A stretch of 64,000 nt of DNA from Myxococcales bacterium (GTDB taxonomy: Bacteria > Myxococcota_A > Polyangia > Polyangiales > Polyangiaceae), in contig JADJCA010000007.1 of the NCBI GenBank assembly GCA_016703425.1, positions 186,001-250,000 of the forward strand, written 5' to 3'. The first letter of the stretch is position 1, and every line of letters begins with the position of its first letter. The notes below the pieces were generated by a model. That model searched no databases. It saw only the letters and a program-made list of their open reading frames with translations, and had not been told where the DNA came from. Positions 29,975 to 37,230 of the stretch are shown piece by piece. The translations under genes were made by a program, and so were the position numbers.

Positions 29975-31030
29975 ATGCGTTCGCTTTCGTCGTGGCCCGT
30001 CGTCGCCTTGCTGTTGCTCGCCTCATGCAAGGAGCAACCGAAACCCGCCCCCGCGCCCGCGACGTCGGCGAAAGCGACGCCGAGGTTCGCCGACTTCGAC
30101 GACTTCGTGAAGACCCAGAACGTCGACGCCGGAGGCGCCGCGCCGGCCACCGCCCCTGTCGATGTCGCGGCGACCGCGATCGGGACAGCGGACGGCGGAG
30201 CCGCCACGGCAACGGCCGCCACAGCGCCGGCACCGGGGGCGGGGCCGGCCATCAAGCTGCTAGAGCCGGGCGCCGAACCCCGCACGGCCGCGCGCTACGA
30301 CTTCGCGACGGAGACGCCGCAGTCCACTGTGGCGACGGTGCGCATGTCCGCGCAAGGGGGACCGCCAGGCTCCGACCAGCAGCCGCCGCTCAAGTTGACC
30401 CTCAAGCTCACGCCCGGGCCCAAGGCGCCGAACGGCGCCGTGAAGTTCGCCCTCCAAGTGACGAAGGCCGAGATCGTCACCGGCGGCATGGCCGTCCCAC
30501 CGGAGGCCGTGCAGGAGCTCAAGGCGGCGGAGACGGCGATGATGCGCGTCGGCGGCGCATTCACAGCGAGCCCGCGCGGCACCTTGAGCGAGGTCGCGAT
30601 CGGCGGCAAAGGCGCGCCGCCCGAGCTGCAAGAGCTCATCGGTCCGCTCGTGGAGCTCCTCTTTGCGCCGCTCCCAGAGGAGCCCATCGGTGTCGGCGCG
30701 AAGTGGTCCCTCGGCGGTGGAGCGTCGCGCGAAGGCACCCAGACGTCCACGTTCACGCTGACGGCGCGCACCGACAAGACCGCCGAGATCAGCATCGATG
30801 GCGTGCGCTCCGCGCCGCCTCAGAAGGTGCCCGATCCGCGCGCGCCGCCGGGCGTCACGATGCAGCTCGACGGCAAGACCAAGACGAAGATGTCGGTGCG
30901 CTTCTCCGGCATCACGTCGAAGGTCGATGGCGACACGAAGACGAGCATGACCATCAAGGATCCGAGCACGACGCCGCCGCGCACGCAGACGAACGTGATC
31001 TCGGTGAAGCACTCGCTCGTCGCCCTTTGA
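29975..31030 (+). CDS. Predicted lipoprotein, DUF6263-like
   Basis: A 351-residue lipoprotein with signal MRSLSSWPVVALLLLASC (Cys18) and a Pro/Ala/Thr linker of about 80 residues. The folded part has long beta-strands with Lys/Thr alternation (PPLKLTLKLTPGPKAPNGAV, TSTFTLTARTDKTAEISIDG, KTKTKMSVRFSGITSKVDGD). This resembles DUF6263-type periplasmic beta-sandwiches, but the match is only by eye. It follows the small lipoprotein at 29396, possibly in one transcript. Confidence 0.65.
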   Translation: MRSLSSWPVVALLLLASCKEQPKPAPAPATSAKATPRFADFDDFVKTQNVDAGGAAPATAPVDVAATAIGTADGGAATATAATAPAPGAGPAIKLLEPGAEPRTAARYDFATETPQSTVATVRMSAQGGPPGSDQQPPLKLTLKLTPGPKAPNGAVKFALQVTKAEIVTGGMAVPPEAVQELKAAETAMMRVGGAFTASPRGTLSEVAIGGKGAPPELQELIGPLVELLFAPLPEEPIGVGAKWSLGGGASREGTQTSTFTLTARTDKTAEISIDGVRSAPPQKVPDPRAPPGVTMQLDGKTKTKMSVRFSGITSKVDGDTKTSMTIKDPSTTPPRTQTNVISVKHSLVAL

Positions 31031-31218
31031 CGCCGAGCCCGCGCCGGCCAGCGGGGCGGAGCGGCGCTCGCCGGGAGCACGCGCCCAATGGCAACACCTT
31101 GCCCGCGGCGCGTCGGCCGCTTGCCGCGATGCTCGCGCAGAGCGTCCCCCCTTTCGTAAGGCTTTCGTAGCGAGGTCGCGACGCGTCGGCCCGGCACGTC
31201 CGCTGCAGCTGCCGGGGC

Positions 31219-32232
31219 GTGACCGCAGGATCACCACAAAGTCCCTGGGCTACCTCCGACGCCGGCGCCGCAGCAAGGCGCGTGGCCCTCGAACCCTTCG
31301 ACGCGCGACGTGCGGAGCTGCGCGAGACCATCCGCAGCATCGATGCAAGCGGCGACACAAGTGACGCGGTCGGCGCGGTCCGGCAGCGGCTCGAGAACGA
31401 GCAACTCATGCTCGACATCGATCAGCAGACCATGCTCCCACCGCACCTCACGGCGTCCGGCGAGTTCGAGGCCGGCGACTTCCGGTCGTATTACGAGTCG
31501 ATGGGTTTCGGTTCGTTCGATGATCTGAGTCCCGAGGCTCAGTTCAACTTCATCCGCAGTGAGGGTCCTGCCTACCTGATGGAGCGCCAAGGCGAGGCGG
31601 CGCTGGCAGCCGGCGAAGCGGCGCTCCCCGGCGCCGGCGGCGAGGTACTCGGACAGGCGATGGCCATGGGTGTCATTCGTCCCTGGCGAGGTCCGCCGCG
31701 TCGGCGCGCGGCGGGGCGAAGTTGCTCGACGTGCACCGAACAGCAGGCAACGCCGCGCGAACCCTACGTGACGCTCTACCGCGGCATCCAGGTGCGGCGC
31801 GGCGAGCCGGTGGACCCTGCGTACCAGAACCCCGGAAGTCGCGGACAGATGGCCAGCAGCTCCGCCGCCGACGCGCTTCACTACGGCATCAATCCTGCGG
31901 GCCCGCGGCGCGCCGGCGCCGACGAGATCGTCTTGATACGAATGCACGTTCCTAGGAGGCTCATCGACGGTCGCCGCGTCTACGATCCTTCGCCCGGCGC
32001 GCCGCGTAACGACAACGAGTCTTGGCACCTCGTGATCGATCCGCAGCAGGTGAACATTCGCACGCTCCCCGGCTACCGCGAGCTGCGCGTTCCGCTGCGC
32101 GAGGTCGCGGGGCCCGCCAACGAGGCGGGCATGCGCACGCAGATCGATCCCGCCGTGCGCTATTGGACGCGGCGCCTGGAGGCCGGCGCGCCCGCGCCTG
32201 GACACAACGGCGGGCCACCGCTCGACCCGTGA
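31219..32232 (+). CDS. Possible ADP-ribosyltransferase-like protein
   Basis: A 337-residue protein from a GTG start that is not well supported. The N-terminal 130 residues are charged and helical. A pair of cysteines (SCSTC) precedes the C-terminal domain. That domain opens with YVTLYRGIQVRRG (about 183-195), has MASSSAADALHYGIN at 211-225, and continues EIVLIRMHVPRRLIDG and ESWHLVIDPQQVNIRTL. The order Arg in LYRG, a Ser-rich strand and a later Glu resembles the R-S-E class of ADP-ribosyltransferase toxins. This is a visual match only. No immunity gene, T6SS or CDI part is adjacent, and no signal peptide is present. It may be a detached toxin tip. Confidence 0.5.
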   Translation: MTAGSPQSPWATSDAGAAARRVALEPFDARRAELRETIRSIDASGDTSDAVGAVRQRLENEQLMLDIDQQTMLPPHLTASGEFEAGDFRSYYESMGFGSFDDLSPEAQFNFIRSEGPAYLMERQGEAALAAGEAALPGAGGEVLGQAMAMGVIRPWRGPPRRRAAGRSCSTCTEQQATPREPYVTLYRGIQVRRGEPVDPAYQNPGSRGQMASSSAADALHYGINPAGPRRAGADEIVLIRMHVPRRLIDGRRVYDPSPGAPRNDNESWHLVIDPQQVNIRTLPGYRELRVPLREVAGPANEAGMRTQIDPAVRYWTRRLEAGAPAPGHNGGPPLDP

Positions 32233-32259
32233 CGGCGCGCCGTCGGCAGCGCGGGGCCT

Positions 32260-33567
32260 CTAGTTCCCGAAGCGCTCGACCATCGGGGCGAAGGCTGCGT
32301 CGACGGCGACATCGGCGCCGCTCGTGGCGGCGTTCGTCGCGACCATCATCACGAGCCCCTTGGCCGGCGCGATCCATGTCGTCACGAGGTTCATGGTGTT
32401 CGAGCCGGAATGACTGAGCGTGGTGCCGCCGGCCCACGGCCGCGTGCCGACATCCCATCCGGCGGCGTAGGTTCCGCCCTTCGGCGGGGTTTGCAGCCGT
32501 TGAAACGTCGCCGCCGACGCGAGCTTCGAACGGCCCTTGGGTCCCTCGAGGTGCGCGTTCAAGAACTTCGCCTAATCCTCGAGCGGACAATGAACCGTGC
32601 CGGCCGGCCCCATGGACCGGGGATTGTCGCCATAGACGTCAGGCGCGACGGGCATGAGCTTGCCGCCCTCTTCGAAATGCGCCCACGGCTGGTCCACCGT
32701 CGCCGGCGCCGTTGCGGCAGGGCCGAAGCCACACCGATTCATGCCGAGCGGCGCGAAGAGGCGCTCCTTCATGAGCGTCTCCCAAGATTTTCCCGTGGCG
32801 CGCTCGAGGACGACCCCAGCGGCCATGTAGCCCGTGTTGGAGTACGCGAAGCTTCCAACGGGCACGCCCGCAGGCTTGGCGAGCGTGGCGTAGACGACGC
32901 GCTTGCGCGTGACCTCCGGCGCCTCGGCGCGCTCCGCGGCGGCCCACATGTCGTCGAACAACGCGGAGGGGATGTCCTCCGCGAAGCCGGCGATGTGCTG
33001 GAGCGACATCTCGACGGTGGCGGACGCGAAGCTCGGGTCGACAACCGCGTCGGGCAAGAGCGTCGCGATCTTGTCGGTCCACGCGAGCTTTCCCTCTTCC
33101 ACGAGGAGGCCGACCAGCGTGGCGGTCATGGCCTTGGTGCAAGACCCGAGATGCCACACGTCGCTCGACGTGACGGCGGTTGGATCGCCGAGCTTGCGGA
33201 CGCCCGCGGCTCCTGCGCCAACGAGCGCACCGTCGCGGTATGCGGCTCCCGCCAACGCCGGAAGACCGTGGGTCTTGCGCAGCGCCTCAAGCTCCGACGA
33301 CAGATCAATCGGCGCACCGGCGGCTGCCGCCGCATCCACGGCAGACGGTGCGGCCGCGTCGGGCTGCGCCGAGACCGGCGGGGCAGAGTGGTCGGCTGGC
33401 GCTGAGCAGCCCGCGGTCGCGAACAGCGTCGCGAACAGCGTCGCGAACGGCGTCGCGAACGGCGTCGCGAACACCGCCAACGTCGCCGCAAGGAGACGCG
33501 CGACGCGCCGCCATCGACGCGATTCGTGGCAAGCCGAAGCGTTGGAGACCACGACGCTGTGGAGCAT
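32260..33567 (-). pseudogene. Class C beta-lactamase-fold lipoprotein, interrupted by one amber codon
   Basis: A serine hydrolase of the beta-lactamase/D-Ala-D-Ala peptidase fold, 435 residues if read through. The signal ends FATAGC. The active-site motifs are intact: the nucleophile Ser and Lys in GSCTKAM, the Tyr-x-Asn motif in FAYSNTGYM, and the third motif as HSG in LSHSGSN. At 32572-32574 the minus strand reads TAG between LED and AKFLNAHLEG. Most relatives have tryptophan here, and one base would restore TGG. The C-terminal 100 residues would otherwise be lost. It is probably a recent knockout, unless this is a base-calling error. The start is the ATG at 33567. Confidence 0.85.
33415..33474. 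repeat. 12-bp repeats in a signal peptide
   Basis: Five copies of a GTCGCGAACAGC/GGC-type unit lie inside the beta-lactamase-fold gene. They encode Phe-Ala-Thr-Pro/Leu units in the hydrophobic core of the lipoprotein signal, so copy number would change the length of that core in steps of four residues. Confidence 0.85.
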
Positions 33568-33766
33568 GAAGACCGCGGTGCAACGGGCGTACCGCAACGG
33601 CCGTGCGCGGCACCCGCACCTTTCCCGGCCCGCGACCACGGGGCTGCCGATCGATCCACGCGAACGCGCCGTTCGCCGAAACCGGTACGCTCGTGTCACC
33701 GGCCGTGCAACGGGGCGAGGAACTCCACGCGTTGCGACTATCGCAGACGATGCTAGAACCGCCGCC

Positions 33767-34249
33767 GTGAAACCTCTTCGAGTTGGCCTCGCTTGCGCCC
33801 TCACCGTCTTGTCCCTTGGCTGCTCCGAGGCTTCGCCTTCGTCCGACGCCGATGACGTCACCGAGGAGAGCGCCGACGAACTTCGCGCGAGCCACGTATT
33901 TCGGTGCTCCGTGCTGGCCAACCAGCCGGGCGGGGCCGAGCCGGTGTACTTCCTTCGTGTCTCGGGGTCGCGCGTGACCTGGAACAAGACCAAGTCCTTC
34001 TCGAAGTCTGCCGGCGCGCGCATCGCTCCCCGCGACAAGGCGTACACGCCGCAAGGAACGAAGACCTACGCTCGCTACGAAGGACACTTCACCGAGAGCA
34101 ACCATTTCTGGTCGCACGACTGGCGCCTCGACACGGACCTCTTGACCGGCGGCCGCGCGATGCAGAGCGGAGATCTCGGCGGGTTCGCGATCTTCGGCAC
34201 GCGCATCGATTGGTACTCGAGCGTCAAGTACGTCTGCTTCGCGCAGTAG
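33767..34249 (+). CDS. Small predicted lipoprotein, unknown function
   Basis: A 160-residue protein from a GTG start. The signal MKPLRVGLACALTVLSLGC gives Cys19, followed by an acidic linker (SSDADDVTEESADEL). The folded part is rich in aromatic residues (YFLRVSGSRVTWNKTKSFSK, FWSHDWRLDTDLL, IDWYSSVKYVCFAQ). No family recognised. It diverges from the broken beta-lactamase gene, about 200 bases apart, and stands alone. Confidence 0.65.
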   Translation: MKPLRVGLACALTVLSLGCSEASPSSDADDVTEESADELRASHVFRCSVLANQPGGAEPVYFLRVSGSRVTWNKTKSFSKSAGARIAPRDKAYTPQGTKTYARYEGHFTESNHFWSHDWRLDTDLLTGGRAMQSGDLGGFAIFGTRIDWYSSVKYVCFAQ

Positions 34250-34284
34250 CCGGAAGCGGCTGCGGGCCGCCCGGCGAAGTTCTT

Positions 34285-35595
34285 CTACGATCCCAAGAAG
34301 AGCCCCCGCACCGGGCCACAGTCGCGCTCCTCTCCGAAGCCCTGAGCGTCGATGCCCATCACGCGCAGCAGCGAACAGCCGAGGCGATGATACGTCTGCG
34401 GCCCCTCGCTCACGAGGCGCGGTCCCGGCAGGAGGCGCCCCGAGGCGCCCCCCAAGAGAACGACGGGGATGTCCTTGAGGCCGTGCGGCCCCGTCGCCAG
34501 CTCGTTGCCCCACACGATGAGCGTGTGGTCGAGCATGGTCCCCTGCCCTTCGGGGAACGAGTCGAGCATTTGAGCGAAGCGCGCGACGTGACCGGCATAC
34601 CAACGGTTCACGCGGACGAGCAGCGCCGTGACGTCGCCGCCGCCGTCGTCACGATGCGCGAGCTGGTCGTGAAAGTCCTGCCCGATGCCGAGCCAATCGA
34701 AGCGCCACTTCGTCCCCGAATACCCCATCGGAAACGTCAGGACCTGCGTGAGGCCGCAGCCGAGCGCCACGGCGGCGAGCTCGAACATCGTGTCCATGAG
34801 CGCGGGGACGTCGGCCTCCCGCTGGCCCAAGGCCTGAGGCTTCGCCGGAGCGCACCGGCCTTGCGCGGCAGGCCTCGCCGCCATCACCGAGAGACGTCGC
34901 TCAAGCTCGCGAACGCTCGTAGCGTGAATCTCAAGCTTCTCGCGCTCGGCGCGCGAGAGGCGCTTTGAGAGCGACGACAGGTCTCTGGCCGCGTAGTCGA
35001 GCACCGAGCGATCCTCGGCGAGCTTGGCCAGCGCGCGCTCCGGGCCCTCGACGGAGGCGCCGAAGAGCTGCGCATAGAGCCGGACCGGATCGGTAGACGT
35101 AGGAATCTGGCGCCGCGCTCCCTGGTACGAAAAGGACCGGCGATGCGCCTTGAGCGGCGGAATATCCGAGGCGAGCACCCCGGCGTTGAGCGTTGGAAAC
35201 GGCACCGTCGGCTGGAGGACACCGCGGACCATCTGATCGAGCGACGGCCCCATGCCCCAAGGGTCGTCGAAGGCGCCCTCGCTTCGAACCCCGCTGTAGA
35301 GCCCCGCGAAGCCTTGATCGTGGCCGTTGCCCGCGCCGCCGGCCGTGTTCTCAAGGCCGCGAACGATCGTCGTTCGCTCTCGCAGCCGCGGCACCGACAG
35401 GATCGGCTCCAAGATCGACGACGTCATCGACGCGTCGGGCCAGAAGGCCTTCTGACTGGTCCCGTTGCCCTGCATGAGGAGCACGAGCCGTGTCGGCGTT
35501 GGCGTATCGGCGCGCAGCGTGCGCGTGTGCGACGCCACGAGCGGCAGGAGCCCTCCGGCGGCGAGGAGCTTTAGAACATTGCGGCGGCTCGTCAT
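34285..35595 (-). CDS. DUF1552 protein, Tat-exported
   Basis: A 436-residue member of DUF1552, a family of periplasmic proteins known mainly from planctomycetes and myxobacteria. It starts MTSRRNVLKLLAAGGLLPLV, a twin-arginine signal. Typical family phrases follow: RLVLLMQGNGTSQKAFWP, GHDQGFAGLYSGV, LDQMVRGVL, FTQVLTFPMGY-like GLTQVLTFPMGYSGTKWRF, and ML-DHTLIVWGNEL near the end. The start overlaps the stop of the DUF1592-type gene by four bases (ATGA), so the two are translationally coupled. The pair is widespread; proposed roles in polymer or organic-matter breakdown are not proven. Confidence 0.88.
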   Translation of the reverse strand: MTSRRNVLKLLAAGGLLPLVASHTRTLRADTPTPTRLVLLMQGNGTSQKAFWPDASMTSSILEPILSVPRLRERTTIVRGLENTAGGAGNGHDQGFAGLYSGVRSEGAFDDPWGMGPSLDQMVRGVLQPTVPFPTLNAGVLASDIPPLKAHRRSFSYQGARRQIPTSTDPVRLYAQLFGASVEGPERALAKLAEDRSVLDYAARDLSSLSKRLSRAEREKLEIHATSVRELERRLSVMAARPAAQGRCAPAKPQALGQREADVPALMDTMFELAAVALGCGLTQVLTFPMGYSGTKWRFDWLGIGQDFHDQLAHRDDGGGDVTALLVRVNRWYAGHVARFAQMLDSFPEGQGTMLDHTLIVWGNELATGPHGLKDIPVVLLGGASGRLLPGPRLVSEGPQTYHRLGCSLLRVMGIDAQGFGEERDCGPVRGLFLGS

Positions 35596-37190
35596 GGCTG
35601 AGGCCTCCGCCACACGAACGAGTCGCGCGCCACGTAGCGAACGAGCGCGTCCGTCGCTCGTCCCGCGGCGAGCCCCTCGGCGAGGTCGCGAACGTCGGCG
35701 CTCCTTGCCTCGCGCCTCCCGGATGCAAAGCGGTACACCTGCCGGGCAAAACACCGACGCACGTCGTTGCTCTCGGCGAGCTTCTGCCCGAGCTCACCGG
35801 CGCCACGGAACGGCCCCGCGACGTCGGTGCCGATGAGCTCGCCGCTCGTATCAACAGGGCGGCCGTGCTCCCGCTCACGGCGGCGGCCTATGCTGTCGTA
35901 GCCCTCGAGACCGAAGCCGGCCGCGTCGATGGCCGCGTGGCAACCGGCGCACGCGGGATCTTTCCCATGCACTTCGAACTTCTCGCGCGTGGTCTTCGCG
36001 GCGTCGAGCGGATCAACGGTCAGCATCTGCGCGGCGATGGGCGGCGCCGCGAAGTCGTCACAAAGCATGCGCGCGCGCACCACGAGGCCTCGGTCGACGG
36101 GATTGGTTGCGTCGGCCGTCGCGTGAACGGCGAGAAAGCCCGCAAGCGAGACGATGCCTCGGCGAAACGTCGGATCGGTGGGCGTGCCTGCGGCGGCGTC
36201 GGGCGGCGCGAGGAGGTCGGCGCCGTAGACAGCGCCGAGGATCGCCGTCGGGAACGCGCGCGGCGTGGCGAAGAGGGCACGCAAGGTTCCATCGCCGCCG
36301 TGGATGGTGGCGTCGATGAAGCGCGACAGCTCGCGGTCCATGTCGTCGCGGAGCGCCATCGAAAACGCCGGGTGCGCCTCGGGAAGCTTGTAGAGCTCGG
36401 AGAGATCGGCGACGCCGAGCCACGCGCGCACGAGGCGCTCGACCTCGCGCCGCCCGTCGGCTGTCGCCAAGAGGTCACGGGCCGCGCGCTCGCGCCCTCG
36501 CGAACCGTCGAGCTCTCCGCGCTCGGCGGCGGCCAGGAGTTCAGCCGTGGGCCGCGCGCCCGTGAAGAGAAACGAGATGGCGCTGGCGAGCTCGTGCGGC
36601 TCGAGCCGCACCAGCGAGGTCGAGGGGTCGACGGCGTCCGGGCTTGGTGGCGCGACCTCGGGCCCGAGCTCCGTGCGGTAAAGCGTATGCGGCGACGGAA
36701 ACATGGCGTTCGCCACGACCCTCGGGCCATCGAAGGGGGCGCTCGCAGCGGCCTGTGTCGAAACGTCGAGCAACGCGAATCGCGAACGCTCGTCGGTCGA
36801 GAGCCATCGCCCGTAGAGACGGAGCGCGAGGCGCTCGGCGAACACGGAGATGCACCGCTCGCGAGGCTCGGAGGCGGCGCACACGAAGCCTCGCGCGAGC
36901 GCCGGGGCCACGGCGTCGGCGAGCTCGACGAGCGCGTCGAGCTTCGGCCCCGTCACGACGAGCGCCTCGTCTTGGTTGTCGTACCCGTCCACGTTGGGCT
37001 CGCTCGGCAACGTCACGGCGACGTCGGGAGCGAGCGCCCTCGCGACGCCGGCGAGCTCGTGGTTCGAGAGGCGCCACACGCGCGCGGGGAGCGGACTCGG
37101 GGCGTCGTCCGCCGGCGCCCGCTCGGGCGCCGAATAGCAGGCCGCGAAGGCCAGCATAAGGAGCCACGGGAGCGCGCGCGACCTCGTCAC
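35592..37190 (-). CDS. DUF1592/DUF1588-type lipoprotein with CxxCH heme motif
   Basis: A 532-residue protein of the planctomycete/myxobacterial family built from DUF1587, DUF1595, DUF1592, DUF1588 and DUF1585 modules. The GTG at 37190 gives MTRSRALPWLLMLAFAAC, lipidated at Cys18. Diagnostic parts are the N-terminal RVWRLSNHELAGVARALAPD, the middle VRLEPHELASAISFLFTGAR, then RRGIVSLAGFLAVHATADAT and a single heme-binding CAGCH in a GKDPACAGCHAAIDAAGFGL context, closing with the DUF1585 CFARQVYRFASGR. It is the first gene of the operon with the DUF1552 protein. The heme site suggests a redox reaction in the periplasm; the substrate is unknown. Confidence 0.88.
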   Translation of the reverse strand: MTRSRALPWLLMLAFAACYSAPERAPADDAPSPLPARVWRLSNHELAGVARALAPDVAVTLPSEPNVDGYDNQDEALVVTGPKLDALVELADAVAPALARGFVCAASEPRERCISVFAERLALRLYGRWLSTDERSRFALLDVSTQAAASAPFDGPRVVANAMFPSPHTLYRTELGPEVAPPSPDAVDPSTSLVRLEPHELASAISFLFTGARPTAELLAAAERGELDGSRGRERAARDLLATADGRREVERLVRAWLGVADLSELYKLPEAHPAFSMALRDDMDRELSRFIDATIHGGDGTLRALFATPRAFPTAILGAVYGADLLAPPDAAAGTPTDPTFRRGIVSLAGFLAVHATADATNPVDRGLVVRARMLCDDFAAPPIAAQMLTVDPLDAAKTTREKFEVHGKDPACAGCHAAIDAAGFGLEGYDSIGRRREREHGRPVDTSGELIGTDVAGPFRGAGELGQKLAESNDVRRCFARQVYRFASGRREARSADVRDLAEGLAAGRATDALVRYVARDSFVWRRPQP

Positions 37191-37230
37191 CGCGCGATGA
37201 TAGCGCGGCGAGCGTGGGGTCGTTTGTGGC

